Part shown: piece after piece, positions 1 through 8,921 of the stretch
How positions within the stretch are numbered: the first letter of the stretch is position 1
How the letters are laid out: every line of letters begins with the position of its first letter
Origin: CAJMGO01 sp900557305
GTDB lineage: Bacteria > Bacillota_I > Bacilli_A > RF39 > UBA660
NCBI GenBank assembly: GCA_905212975.1
Contig: CAJMGO010000003.1
Location: 33,509-97,508 of the forward strand
DNA: 64,000 bases
Direction of reading: 5' to 3'
Notes under the pieces: generated by a model
Databases searched by the model: none
Told to the model about the DNA's origin: nothing
The model's input: only the letters and a program-made list of their open reading frames with translations
Translations under genes and position numbers: made by a program

Positions 1-92
1 TTTGTTTTTTAGAGAAAGTAAATTTAAAAATAAACTTTATAAACATGTTTTTTCTCTTTATGAAAAAAAATATAAAAAAATATAAAAAAGTA

Positions 93-121
93 TTGTCAAA
101 ATTAATTTTATAGTATATAAT
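93..121 (+). promoter_or_regulatory. Sigma-A promoter of the tRNA pair
   Basis: A -35 box TTGTCA (93-98) and a -10 box TATAAT (116-121) are separated by 17 nt. They lie 20 nt upstream of tRNA-Asn. No gene is visible in 1-92, which is A/T-rich; an imperfect AGAGAAA/TTTCTCT inverted repeat at about 12-57 may be the end of an upstream transcript. Confidence 0.75.
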
Positions 122-141
122 GAAATAGTCTTGTGAGAGAT

Positions 142-217
142 GCCTGATTAGCTCAGTTGGTAGAGCACTCGGCTGTTAACCGATAGGTCGTAGGTTCGAG
201 TCCTACATCAGGCGCCA
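142..217 (+). tRNA. tRNA-Asn (anticodon GTT)
   Basis: The acceptor stem GCCTGAT (142-148) pairs with ATCAGGC (207-213), followed by discriminator G and an encoded CCA at 215-217. The D arm (GCTC/GAGC) and the T loop (GGTTCGAGTCC) are canonical. The anticodon loop CTGTTAA places GTT at 175-177, which reads Asn codons. Confidence 0.95.
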
Positions 218-220
218 TCT

Positions 221-297
221 GGTCGGTTGGTGAAGTGGCTTAACACACTGCCCTTTCACGGCAGCATTCATGGGTCCGAATCCCATACCGATCACCA
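221..297 (+). tRNA. tRNA-Glu (anticodon TTC)
   Basis: The acceptor GGTCGGT (221-227) pairs with ACCGATC (287-293), with one G-U pair, then A and an encoded CCA. The anticodon arm is CTGCC-CTTTCAC-GGCAG, giving anticodon TTC (Glu). It lies 3 nt after tRNA-Asn and is probably co-transcribed with it. Confidence 0.94.
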
Positions 298-307
298 GAT
301 AAAAAAT

Positions 308-332
308 ATAATCCCTTTTAGGGATTTTTTTC
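308..332 (+). terminator. Intrinsic terminator of the tRNA unit
   Basis: AATCCC (310-315) and GGGATT (321-326) form a stem with a short loop, followed by a T run to 331. It ends just before the Shine-Dalgarno of rmlA, so the polysaccharide operon probably depends on read-through or on an internal promoter. Confidence 0.8.
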
Positions 333-349
333 GTCTTAAGGAGGTTTTT

Positions 350-1264
350 ATGAAAGGTATTATTTTAGCAGGAGGTGCTGGTACGAGATTGCACCCACTT
401 ACAAAGGTGGTTAGTAAACAATTACAAGCGGTTTATGATAAACCATTAATTTATTATCCTTTATCTACACTAATGCTTGCAAATATAAAGGATATACTAG
501 TAATTACAACACCAGAAGAACAATCTAGGTTTATTGAATTATTAGGCGATGGATCTAATTATGGAATTAATTTAAGTTATGCTGTACAACCTGAACCAAA
601 AGGTTTGGCTCAAGCTTTTACAATAGGTGAAAAATTTATTGGTGATGACGAATGCGCATTAATTCTTGGAGATAATATATTTTATGGAGAAGGTTTTGTT
701 AGCAAATTACATAATGCGCGTTTAAATGCAGAAAAAGGGTATGCAACTATATTTGGAGTACAAGTTCCTGATCCAGAAAGATTTGGAATTATGGAGTTAG
801 ATTGTGATAATAATGTACTTAGTGTTGAGGAAAAACCAAAGAATCCAAAAAGTAACTATTGTATTACTGGTTTATATTTTTATCCTACTGGAGTTTCAAG
901 CAAAGCTTGGAATGTTAGACCATCAGAACGTGGTGAAGTTGAGATTACAACATTGAATGATATGTATTTAAAAAGTTCAAGTTTGAAAGCACAAGTATTA
1001 CATAAAGCATTTCATTGGTTAGATGCTGGAACAATGGATTCATTACTTGATGCTGGTAATTTTATAAGAAATGAAGAAAAACGTACTGATTCATTAATCT
1101 GTTGTCCTGAACAAATTGCTTATCAAAAAGGTTGGCTTAGTAGAGAGGAATTACTTGAAATAGCAGATAGTATGAAAAAAAATAGATATGGTGAATATTT
1201 ATTTGAAGTAGCAAATGAAGATGCTATAATAGAAACAAAAGGAAAGGTATATGTGAAAAAATAA
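350..1264 (+). CDS. rmlA: Glucose-1-phosphate thymidylyltransferase RmlA
   Basis: This enzyme joins glucose-1-phosphate and dTTP into dTDP-glucose, the first step of dTDP-L-rhamnose synthesis in the cytoplasm. The start at 350 follows AAGGAGG (338-344); an in-frame extension upstream would run through tRNA-Glu and is not used. The N-terminus carries the nucleotidyltransferase signature (GIILAGGAGTRLHPLT), and ILGDNIFYG is the metal-binding region. The length of 304 aa is typical. The stop codon directly abuts the ATG of rmlC, the first link in an A-C-D-B operon feeding the rhamnosyltransferases downstream. Confidence 0.95.
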   Translation: MKGIILAGGAGTRLHPLTKVVSKQLQAVYDKPLIYYPLSTLMLANIKDILVITTPEEQSRFIELLGDGSNYGINLSYAVQPEPKGLAQAFTIGEKFIGDDECALILGDNIFYGEGFVSKLHNARLNAEKGYATIFGVQVPDPERFGIMELDCDNNVLSVEEKPKNPKSNYCITGLYFYPTGVSSKAWNVRPSERGEVEITTLNDMYLKSSSLKAQVLHKAFHWLDAGTMDSLLDAGNFIRNEEKRTDSLICCPEQIAYQKGWLSREELLEIADSMKKNRYGEYLFEVANEDAIIETKGKVYVKK

Positions 1265-1828
1265 ATGGAAAAAATAAAAACTAATTTAAATGATTGTTAT
1301 ATATTAGAACCTAAAAGGTTTGGTGATAATAGAGGTTATTTTGAATCTATAACAATAGAGCAATTACATGATTTAGGATTTAAGGAAATAGTTCAAATTA
1401 ATCATTCTAAGAGTGTTAAGGGTACTATTAGAGGATTACATTTTCAAACAAATCCATATAGTCAAGCAAAATGTGTTTGTTGTATGCAAGGTGCTGTTTT
1501 AGATGTGGTTGTTGATGTGAGAAAAAATTCAGAAACATATGGTAAGTGGACAAGTGTTTTACTTACTCCAGAAAATGGTCGTATGTTGTATGTTCCAAGA
1601 GGTTTTGCTCATGGTTTTGTAGCGCTAAAAGAGAACACGATATTTGAATATTATATTGATAATAAGTATATGCCAGATCATGAGGCTGGAATAATATGGA
1701 ATGATCCAGATATTAATATAGATTGGCAATTTGAAAAATATGGTATTGAAAATCCTATATTTAGTGAAAAGGATCAAAAACATTTGACATTAAAAAAATC
1801 TCCAGAGTATTTTAGGGAGGTATTATAG
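1265..1828 (+). CDS. rmlC: dTDP-4-dehydrorhamnose 3,5-epimerase RmlC
   Basis: This cupin epimerase is the third step of dTDP-L-rhamnose synthesis. Its 187 aa carry the family landmarks: FGDNRGYF near residue 20, SVKGTIRGLHFQ near 50, the DVVVDVRKNSETYGKW region, and VPRGFAHGF near 117. It starts at the first base after the rmlA stop, and its own stop overlaps the GTG start of rmlD, which suggests translational coupling. Confidence 0.95.
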   Translation: MEKIKTNLNDCYILEPKRFGDNRGYFESITIEQLHDLGFKEIVQINHSKSVKGTIRGLHFQTNPYSQAKCVCCMQGAVLDVVVDVRKNSETYGKWTSVLLTPENGRMLYVPRGFAHGFVALKENTIFEYYIDNKYMPDHEAGIIWNDPDINIDWQFEKYGIENPIFSEKDQKHLTLKKSPEYFREVL

Positions 1829-2733
1829 TGAAATATTTAATTACTGGTTATAAGGGACAACTTGGTTATGATATAAAAAGAGAATTATTATCTAGAGGTA
1901 TTGATGATGAAAATATTATAGCTATAGATAAAGATGAAATGGATATAACAGACTTTAAATCAGTAGAAAATTATATAACAAATATAAAACCTGATGTTAT
2001 ATTTCATTGCGCTGCATATACAAATGTAGATCGTGCTGAAGAGGATATGGATACTTGTTATAATGTAAATGTATTGGGTACAAAAAATATATCTCTTGTA
2101 GCAAAAAGTATAAATTGTAAGTTATTTTATATAAGTACAGATTATGTGTTTGATGGTACAAAACTTGATTTATATAACCCAAGTGATAAAACAAATCCTA
2201 TGAGTGTTTATGGAAAAACTAAATATTTAGGTGAGTTAGAAGCATTAAAAAATAATAAAACTTTTGTAGTAAGAACTGCATGGGTATTTGGTATAAATGG
2301 TAATAATTTTATTAAAACAATGCTTAAATTATCTTTAAACCATGATATGGTTAGTGTTGTTGATGATCAGTTTGGATCTCCAACATATACTGTTGATTTA
2401 TCAAGACTTTTAGTTGATATGGCTGATACTGAAAAATATGGTATTTATCATGCTACAAATGAAGGATTCTGTAGTTGGGCTGAATTTGCTCAATATATAT
2501 TAAATGATACAAATACAGAAGTAAAATATGTATCTACAGAAGATTATTATAAACCACAATATGAACGTGCTTTAAATGAGGGTAGGGAACTTCATATAGC
2601 ATATCGTCCAAGAAATTCAAAATTGAGTAAAGAAAAATTAATAGAAAATGGTTTTTCTAAGTTACCAGAGTGGAAGGATGCTGTAGATAGATATAAAGTT
2701 GAGTTGAAAAAAGTAAGGAGTGAGAATAGATGA
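1828..2733 (+). CDS. rmlD: dTDP-4-dehydrorhamnose reductase RmlD
   Basis: This NAD(P)H-dependent short-chain reductase makes the final product dTDP-L-rhamnose. It has the Rossmann motif GYKGQLGYD at the N-terminus, STDYVFDG, and the catalytic YGKTKYLGE (YxxxK). It is 301 aa, the family length. The start is GTG at 1828, overlapping the rmlC stop by one base behind an AGGGAGG site. Its stop overlaps the ATG of rmlB. Confidence 0.94.
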   Translation: MKYLITGYKGQLGYDIKRELLSRGIDDENIIAIDKDEMDITDFKSVENYITNIKPDVIFHCAAYTNVDRAEEDMDTCYNVNVLGTKNISLVAKSINCKLFYISTDYVFDGTKLDLYNPSDKTNPMSVYGKTKYLGELEALKNNKTFVVRTAWVFGINGNNFIKTMLKLSLNHDMVSVVDDQFGSPTYTVDLSRLLVDMADTEKYGIYHATNEGFCSWAEFAQYILNDTNTEVKYVSTEDYYKPQYERALNEGRELHIAYRPRNSKLSKEKLIENGFSKLPEWKDAVDRYKVELKKVRSENR

Positions 2734-3740
2734 AATTTTTAGTAACAGGTGGAGCTGGTTTCATTGGTAGCAATTATATGCATTATGTAGTAAATAAATA
2801 TGAAAATGATATATTTGTTTGTCTAGATGCATTAACATATGCTGGAAATTATAATAATATAAAGAATTTAGAAAGTAAGCCAAATTTCAAATTTGTTCAC
2901 ATGGATATTAGAGATGTTGATGGAATTGATTCTTTATTTGAAAAAGAAAAATTTGATTGTGTAATTAATTTTGCTGCTGAAAGTCATGTTGATAATTCTA
3001 TTAAAAATCCAAATTTATTTGCTGATACAAATGTACTTGGAACAATGAATTTAATGAATGCATGTCGCAAATATGGTAATATTAGATATCATCAAGTTTC
3101 TACTGATGAAGTTTATGGTGATCTACCACTTGATAGACCTGATTTAAAATTTACAGAATTAACTCCAATTCATACTTCAAGTCCTTATTCTTCAAGTAAA
3201 GCTGGGGCTGATTTACAAGTTATGGCATATTATAGAACTTATGGACTTCCAGTAACTATATCAAGATGTTCTAATAATTATGGACCTTACCAATTTCCAG
3301 AAAAACTTATTCCTGTTGTAATAAGTAAAGCTTTAAAGAATGAAAAAATACCTGTATATGGTCGTGGTGAAAATGTAAGAGATTGGATACATGTAATTGA
3401 TCATAATATTGGTGTTGATATGATTGTAAGAAATGGAAAAATAGGAGAAGTTTATAATCTTGGTGGACATTCTGAAAGAACTAATCTAGAGGTTGTTAAA
3501 ACTATTTTAAAGCAATTAGGTAAAGATGAAAGTTTAATTGAATATGTAACTGACAGACCTGGTCATGATTTAAGATATGCAATAGATTCTACTAAAGTTG
3601 AAAGAGAACTTGGATGGAATAGAACTTATACTTTTGAAAATGGTATAGAAGAAACTATAAATTGGTATGTTGATAATCAAAAATGGATTGATGATATAAA
3701 ATCAGGAGAATATAAAAAATCATACGTAAAAAAGCCTTAA
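2730..3740 (+). CDS. rmlB: dTDP-glucose 4,6-dehydratase RmlB
   Basis: This extended short-chain dehydrogenase converts dTDP-glucose to the 4-keto-6-deoxy sugar, the second pathway step. Visible motifs are GGAGFIGSNY (NAD binding), STDEVYGDL (catalytic Thr, Asp and Glu), and YSSSKAGAD (YxxxK). It is 336 aa and last in the rml operon, overlapping rmlD by 4 nt. A terminator begins inside its final codons. Confidence 0.95.
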   Translation: MKFLVTGGAGFIGSNYMHYVVNKYENDIFVCLDALTYAGNYNNIKNLESKPNFKFVHMDIRDVDGIDSLFEKEKFDCVINFAAESHVDNSIKNPNLFADTNVLGTMNLMNACRKYGNIRYHQVSTDEVYGDLPLDRPDLKFTELTPIHTSSPYSSSKAGADLQVMAYYRTYGLPVTISRCSNNYGPYQFPEKLIPVVISKALKNEKIPVYGRGENVRDWIHVIDHNIGVDMIVRNGKIGEVYNLGGHSERTNLEVVKTILKQLGKDESLIEYVTDRPGHDLRYAIDSTKVERELGWNRTYTFENGIEETINWYVDNQKWIDDIKSGEYKKSYVKKP

Positions 3741-3752
3741 ATAGGCTTTTTT
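3728..3752 (+). terminator. Terminator after rmlB
   Basis: AAAAAGCC (3729-3736) pairs with GGCTTTTT (3744-3751) around a 7-nt loop and ends in a T run. The stem overlaps the rmlB stop codon. Confidence 0.85.
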
Positions 3753-3817
3753 ATATTTTAATTGATAAAAAAATGAAAAATGTGTTATTATTAATATGTA
3801 AGAATCAGGGTGGAACA

Positions 3818-4959
3818 ATGGTAAATGGTGAAAATAGAATTAATTGGATTGATGGGCTTAAAGGAATTATTTGTTTATTAATTTTTACACATCATTTTTT
3901 ACTTGCTTTTTTTCCTTCTAGCTATTATGGAGATGCAGGTATGTCTCATTTTAAATATGATGTGCAATTTGCATCAAGTCCTTTAAGTTTTATAGTTAAT
4001 GGTAATTTTTTAGTTCATATATTTTGTTTACTTAGTGGATATATAATTAGTGTTAAATTTTTAAAAAAATTAGATAATGAAAAAATGTCTAAAAGTCTAA
4101 TAAAAAGATATTTTCAATTAGGACTTAATATATTTTTTATAGGAATTTTAGTATGGTTATTATTTAAATTTAATTTATTTAATAATTCATATATTTCTGA
4201 AATTACAAAATCACCATGGCTTGCTAGTTATTATACAAACAAAATATCATTTAAAAATGTATTTGTATCTTCTTTTGTAAATACCATATTTATTGGTGAT
4301 GATTTGATTTCTAATGCATTTTGGATGTTAAAATATATATTTATTGGTACCTTTTTAAATTGTGTATTAAGTGTTATTTCGGTAAATAAAAATAAAAAAA
4401 TATTAATATTATATTTTTGCTTATTACTAATATTTATTTACAAAGCTATTTAGCTTGCTTTGTTATAGGATTTATTCTAGCCTATATAGAGAATCAAATA
4501 AATATAAATTGTAGTAATAAACTTTTTTGTATTTTAGGGATTATTTTAATAATAATAGGATGCTTTTTAGGGGGTTATCCAACGGGTGTTAGTCCTAATA
4601 ATATATATTTAAAGTTTCATGGAAATTATTTTGTTTATCATTTAATTGGATCTACATTTTTAATTATAGGTATTTTATTATGTAAATGTATACAAAAGTT
4701 TTTTAGTAAAGGCATATTTTTAGAATTTGGTAAAATATCTTTTGAAACGTATTTAATACATATACCTCTTATATTTTCATTCAGCATGTTTATATTTAAA
4801 TTTTTAATAACTAGGTTAAATTATATTCAATCTAGCATATTTACTTATTTTTTTAGCGTTATTGTTTTACTATTTTTAGCGATTTTATATAATAGTTATA
4901 TATCGAAATTTATAAAGAAAATAGAAAATGGGATTATAAAATTTTTTGAAAAAAAGTGA
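3818..4959 (+). pseudogene. Acyltransferase-3 family membrane protein, frameshifted at an A7 tract
   Basis: Acyltransferase-3 (OatA-like) proteins O-acetylate sugars of wall or capsular polymers. The N-terminal half starts at 3818 after GGGTGG and reads RINWIDGLKGI then a membrane helix with THH, the usual family opening. It stops at 4451-4453. The C-terminal half continues in the -1 frame (open from 4396 to 4959) with several more membrane helices and a normal C-terminus. Both frames are open over 4396-4450, which contains an A7 run (4394-4400). One extra A would give a single protein of about 380 aa, the expected size. It could be phase-variable, rescued by slippage, a sequencing error, or a true pseudogene. 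Its place between rmlB and the gtr cassette suggests it decorates the polysaccharide. Confidence 0.7.
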
Positions 4960-4986
4960 TTGGTTATATAGTTATTTATTTTATAT

Positions 4987-4997
4987 CATGTTATAAT
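4987..4997 (+). promoter_or_regulatory. Extended -10 promoter of the gtr cassette
   Basis: TGT-TATAAT (4989-4997) is an extended -10 element 21 nt upstream of the GtrA-like gene. No good -35 box is seen at 16-18 nt. Confidence 0.4.
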
Positions 4998-5018
4998 TAA
5001 CAAAGAAGGGTAGATTTT

Positions 5019-5429
5019 ATGATAAATATATATAAAAAGAATAAAGAAATAATAAATTATTTGATATTTGGAGTACTTACAACTGTAGTTAGTTTTGTTG
5101 TATATTTTATATTTGCTAAAGTATTTAAAATTGATGAAGTTATTAGTAATGTTATATCTTGGTTTTTTTCTGTATTATTTGCTTTTATAACAAATAAATT
5201 ATATGTTTTTGAGAGTAAAGAAACTGGTAAGAAAACTTTATTAAAAGAAATTATTTCATTTTATTTAGCTAGATTATTTACTGGAGTGGTATGTGATTTA
5301 GGCGTATTTGCATTAATGGTTAAAACATTTAAAATTAATGATGTATTATCAAAACTAGTTACTCAAGTAATTGTTATAATTTTAAATTATGTATTAAGTA
5401 AATTATTTGTATTTAGAAAGAAAATATAG
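5019..5429 (+). CDS. GtrA-like membrane protein (polyprenyl-sugar flippase candidate)
   Basis: It has 136 aa with four predicted membrane helices, beginning INYLIFGVLTTVVSFVVYF, a typical GtrA-family opening. The family is thought to flip undecaprenyl-phosphate-linked sugars across the membrane, or to assist that step. The start follows GAAGGG. It stands immediately before a GtrB-type glycosyltransferase and two genes before a GtrII-like transferase, which is the gene set of a glycan side-chain modification cassette. Confidence 0.85.
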   Translation: MINIYKKNKEIINYLIFGVLTTVVSFVVYFIFAKVFKIDEVISNVISWFFSVLFAFITNKLYVFESKETGKKTLLKEIISFYLARLFTGVVCDLGVFALMVKTFKINDVLSKLVTQVIVIILNYVLSKLFVFRKKI

Positions 5430-5459
5430 TTTAATTTGGTTTATGTTAGGAGAATATAA

Positions 5460-6407
5460 ATGAAAAAAGAAAAAATTAGTGTAATTGTATCTTGTTATAA
5501 TGAACAAGAATCTATTCCTTATTTTTATGAGGAAATAACAAAAATATCTAAAAAAATGAAAGATTTAGATTTTGAGTATTTATTTGTAAATGACGGATCT
5601 AAAGATAATACTTTAAAAATAGTAAAAGAATTAGCAGAAAAAGATGATAGAGTAAAGTATGTATCTTTTTCAAGAAATTTTGGAAAAGAAGCTGCTATGT
5701 ATGCTGGGCTTAAGTATGCTGATGGGGATTATATTACTTTGATGGATGCGGATCTTCAAGATCCACCAGCTCTTCTTCCTGAAATGTATAGATTAATAAA
5801 AGAAGAAGGTTATGATTCTGTTGGAACTAGACGTGTAACAAGAAAAGGTGAACCTCCAATTAGAAGTTTTTTTGCAAGATGTTTTTATAAATTAATAAAT
5901 AAAATGTCTAAGGTAGAAATGGTTGATGGAGCACGTGATTATAGATTGATGACAAGACAGGTAGTTGATTCTATTACATCATTAGAAGAATATAATAGAT
6001 ATTCAAAAGGTTTATTTAGTTTTGTTGGATATAATACAAAATGGCTTGAATATGAAAATATTGAAAGAGTTGCTGGAGAAACTAAGTGGTCTTTTTGGAA
6101 ATTATTTAAATATGCTATAGAAGGAATTGTAGCGTTTACTACAGTACCTCTTTCTATAGCTTCAATATTTGGTATTTTATTTTGCTTTTTTGCTTTGGTA
6201 GCTATAATATTAATTATTATAAGAACTTGTTGTTTTGGTGATCCAGTTGCTGGATGGCCATCACTTGTATGTATAATATTAATGGTTAGTGGAGTACAGT
6301 TATTATGTTTAGGCATAATGGGGCAATATTTAGCTAAGACTTATTTAGAAACTAAAAAAAGACCTGTTTATATTGTAAAAGAAACAAACAAGAAAGGAGA
6401 CAAATAA
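5460..6407 (+). CDS. GtrB-like polyprenyl-phosphate glycosyltransferase (GT2)
   Basis: This membrane-linked GT2 enzyme is expected to load a sugar onto undecaprenyl phosphate. The catalytic domain (residues 1-210) shows VSCYNEQESIPYF, the VNDGSKDNT loop and the metal-binding MDADLQDPP motif. Two C-terminal membrane helices (about 225-250 and 265-290) match GtrB and DPM1-like bacterial enzymes of about 310-330 aa. A strong AGGAGA site precedes the start. The sugar (glucose, GlcNAc or other) cannot be told from the sequence. Confidence 0.9.
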   Translation: MKKEKISVIVSCYNEQESIPYFYEEITKISKKMKDLDFEYLFVNDGSKDNTLKIVKELAEKDDRVKYVSFSRNFGKEAAMYAGLKYADGDYITLMDADLQDPPALLPEMYRLIKEEGYDSVGTRRVTRKGEPPIRSFFARCFYKLINKMSKVEMVDGARDYRLMTRQVVDSITSLEEYNRYSKGLFSFVGYNTKWLEYENIERVAGETKWSFWKLFKYAIEGIVAFTTVPLSIASIFGILFCFFALVAIILIIIRTCCFGDPVAGWPSLVCIILMVSGVQLLCLGIMGQYLAKTYLETKKRPVYIVKETNKKGDK

Positions 6408-6408
6408 T

Positions 6409-7182
6409 ATGGGATTTGTTATATTTTTAATTGTTATTGTAGCTGTTTTAATATTTAGTTCAATAAGACAAATTAGTGAGTATGAAAGGGGAGTTAAATT
6501 TACTTGTGGTAAGTATTCATCAATTATGAATCCAGGATGGAATATTGTTTTACCAATTTTTCAATCTTATAAAAAGGTTGATATAAGAACAAAGGCTGTA
6601 GATGTTCCTGAACAAGAAGCTATTACAAGGGATAATGTATCTGTTAGAATAAATGCAGTTATTTATTATAAAATTTTTGATGCATCTAAATCTATTTTAG
6701 CAGTTGAAAATTTTTATTATGCTGTTTCACAACTTGCTCAAACTACAATGAGAAATGCTGTAGGTAGTGTAACTCTTGATGAACTTTTAACTGAAAGAGA
6801 AAAAATTTCTACTGAAATTTGTAATATTATTGATGCTGCTACTGATCCTTGGGGTATTAAAGTAGAGAATGTTGAATTAAAAGATATTTCTCTTCCGGAA
6901 GAAATGAAAAGGGTTATAGCAAGAGTAGCTGAAGCTGAAAGAGAAAAACAAGCAGTTATTACAAAAGCTAGTGGTGAAGTTGAGGCTTCAAAAAATTTAG
7001 CTATAGCTGCTGAAACTATGTCTAAAGTACCAGGAGCTTTACATTTAAGAACATTATCAACAATAAATGATGTAAGTTCTGATCAATCTAATACAATTAT
7101 TTTCGCAGTACCTCTTGAAGTTTTAAGAGCTTTTGAAAAATCTCCAAGTGATGTTAGTGAGATAGTTAAAAAAATAAAATAG
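6409..7182 (+). CDS. SPFH-domain (stomatin/slipin-like) membrane protein
   Basis: One N-terminal membrane helix (residues 2-22) is followed by the stomatin motif ISEYERGVKFTCGKY and NPGWNIVLP, an SPFH domain to about residue 175, and the coiled segment RVAEAEREKQAVITKASGE typical of slipins. It has 257 aa. Such proteins form oligomeric membrane scaffolds. It sits 1 nt after the GtrB-like gene and 53 nt before the GtrII-like gene, so it is part of the side-chain cassette, an unusual companion that may scaffold the glycosylation machinery. Confidence 0.9.
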   Translation: MGFVIFLIVIVAVLIFSSIRQISEYERGVKFTCGKYSSIMNPGWNIVLPIFQSYKKVDIRTKAVDVPEQEAITRDNVSVRINAVIYYKIFDASKSILAVENFYYAVSQLAQTTMRNAVGSVTLDELLTEREKISTEICNIIDAATDPWGIKVENVELKDISLPEEMKRVIARVAEAEREKQAVITKASGEVEASKNLAIAAETMSKVPGALHLRTLSTINDVSSDQSNTIIFAVPLEVLRAFEKSPSDVSEIVKKIK

Positions 7183-7235
7183 AAAGGAATCAATCTAGAA
7201 ATTTTATTTTTTTAGGTTGATTATGAAAAATTAAT

Positions 7236-8834
7236 ATGAGAACTAAAGTAAAAAAAATAATAAAAACAAATGATGAGAATATTAATTCTACTTCGTTTAT
7301 TGATTATTTAAAAAATAATTCTACTTATTTAATATTTATTTATATATTTACGATAGCTTTATATGGAATGTGGTTGGCTCAATATTTCGTTTCATTTGAT
7401 GCTGAAGGTTTATATTTCAGTTCAAATAGAATTATAAATAATGAATGGTATTATCAATGGGTTGCATTAGGAAGATGGGCTTTTGTATTTTTGAAAAAGA
7501 TTCTTGGTGTACAAGTAATCAATCCATTTTTTTCTAGTTCAATGTTTTTAATACTATTTCCATTATCATCTTTTTTATGGCATTATTATTTAGAAAAAAT
7601 TGGATTTAAATCAAAAAATATTTTTGGAAAAATTATATTTGATATTATATATATTTCGCATCCTATTTGGGCGCTTCAATTTGCTTATAGAAATCAAATT
7701 GAAGTTCTATCGGTTATTTCGGTTTTAATACCAATTGTTAGTTATAATTTTATTTTTTCAATAGAGAATATAAAAAACAAGAATAATTGGATAAAACTTT
7801 TATTATCTTCTATAGGGCTTGTATTTTGCTTCGCTGGATATCAAGCATTTATATTTATGTATATTTTGTTTATGTTTGTTTATTTATTTTCAAAGGCTAT
7901 TAATAATAATTTTAATGCGAAAGAATTTTGGAAAAAAACTATTAGTATAGGTTTATTTTCTGTTTTGGCATTTGTTATATATATTATTAGTACAAAAATT
8001 ATGTGTTTAATATTTGATGTACATTTAGGTACATCTGGTTATCTTGGAACACAATTTGCTTGGCTTAACTCTGATCTTGTTCATTGCTTTTTACATTTGT
8101 CAAAATATATTGTATTATCATTATTTGGTGATAATGTTATATTTTCTTGTTTATTTTTTGTTGAGTTAGTTATTGCATTTGTTTTATTTATTATTAATAA
8201 AAAAAGAATTAATAATAAATTTCAAAAATTTAGTGTATTTATTATGTTGATTATGGTAATTATTTCTCCATTTATTTTAACTATTTTTACAGCTGCAACA
8301 TGTGTGGATCGTCAACAATTTTCTGTTATTCTTTTATTTTCAATTTTAGCTTATATTGAATATAATTTTATTGTGGATCATTATAAAATTTTTAATAATA
8401 AATATGCATTATGTTTCTTAATAATTTTTATCTCTTGTTTTGTTGTTACTCATATTCAAATGAATACAAGATTATTATATTCTGATTTTTATACTATGAG
8501 GCAAGATTATAGTGTTTATAATAATATTTATAATAAGGCTTTAGAGTTGGGAGCCAAACCTGGTGCTGCAATATATGTTCATGGACAAACAGATAATTTT
8601 CCTAATGATAGTATTGTTGAAAGAGAAGTAATAGGATTTTCGTATACAGAAGTTAATAGTATTGCTCCTAAGAAGTTTGTTGAAGCAATGATTGCAGAAG
8701 GATTTAATGTAAGTTTTCCTACTGATGAACAGGTTAATAAGGCAAGTGAGTATGTAAAAAAAATGAAGTGTTATCCTGACAAAGATTATATAGAAGTTTA
8801 TGAAAATATAATTATTGTTAAATTTAGTGATTAA
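7236..8834 (+). CDS. GtrII-like polytopic glycosyltransferase
   Basis: It has 532 aa with about 10-11 membrane helices and an outside C-terminal segment. The N-terminal region carries SFDAEGLY and YYQWVALGRWA, resembling the GtrII glucosyltransferase family, which moves a sugar from undecaprenyl phosphate to a polymer on the outer face. Its place after GtrA- and GtrB-like genes supports this role. The leader is odd: an AGG site is followed by a three-codon frame (ATG at 7223, stop at 7232-7234) 1 nt before the proposed start at 7236. Translation may re-initiate, or the true start may be 7223 if the A5 run slips by one. A strong terminator follows. Confidence 0.75.
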   Translation: MRTKVKKIIKTNDENINSTSFIDYLKNNSTYLIFIYIFTIALYGMWLAQYFVSFDAEGLYFSSNRIINNEWYYQWVALGRWAFVFLKKILGVQVINPFFSSSMFLILFPLSSFLWHYYLEKIGFKSKNIFGKIIFDIIYISHPIWALQFAYRNQIEVLSVISVLIPIVSYNFIFSIENIKNKNNWIKLLLSSIGLVFCFAGYQAFIFMYILFMFVYLFSKAINNNFNAKEFWKKTISIGLFSVLAFVIYIISTKIMCLIFDVHLGTSGYLGTQFAWLNSDLVHCFLHLSKYIVLSLFGDNVIFSCLFFVELVIAFVLFIINKKRINNKFQKFSVFIMLIMVIISPFILTIFTAATCVDRQQFSVILLFSILAYIEYNFIVDHYKIFNNKYALCFLIIFISCFVVTHIQMNTRLLYSDFYTMRQDYSVYNNIYNKALELGAKPGAAIYVHGQTDNFPNDSIVEREVIGFSYTEVNSIAPKKFVEAMIAEGFNVSFPTDEQVNKASEYVKKMKCYPDKDYIEVYENIIIVKFSD

Positions 8835-8866
8835 AAAGTATTTGAAATCATTTCAAATACTTTTTG
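8834..8866 (+). terminator. Perfect 16-bp inverted-repeat terminator
   Basis: Positions 8834-8849 and 8851-8866 are exact inverted complements around C8850, beginning with an A run and ending with T5. The structure can terminate on either strand and closes the gtr cassette. Confidence 0.9.
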
Positions 8867-8873
8867 TTTTCTT

Positions 8874-8901
8874 TGAATTATATATTTATATATGTTATAA
8901 T
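8874..8901 (+). promoter_or_regulatory. Sigma-A promoter of the exporter operon
   Basis: TTGAAT (8874-8879) and TATAAT (8896-8901) are 16 nt apart, with an extended -10 TGT. It lies 21 nt upstream of the ABC-transporter ATPase gene and directly after a strong terminator, so the export and polymerisation genes appear to form a separate unit. Confidence 0.7.
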
Positions 8902-8921
8902 GAATATTAGGTGATTTATAT

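Noticed and set aside
227..349. In-frame N-terminal extension of rmlA
   Set aside because: It would be translated from within tRNA-Glu and across a terminator. The strong AAGGAGG site supports ATG 350.
5939..6316. Minus-strand open frame of 125 codons
   Set aside because: It is antisense to the well-supported GtrB-like gene and has no family similarity.
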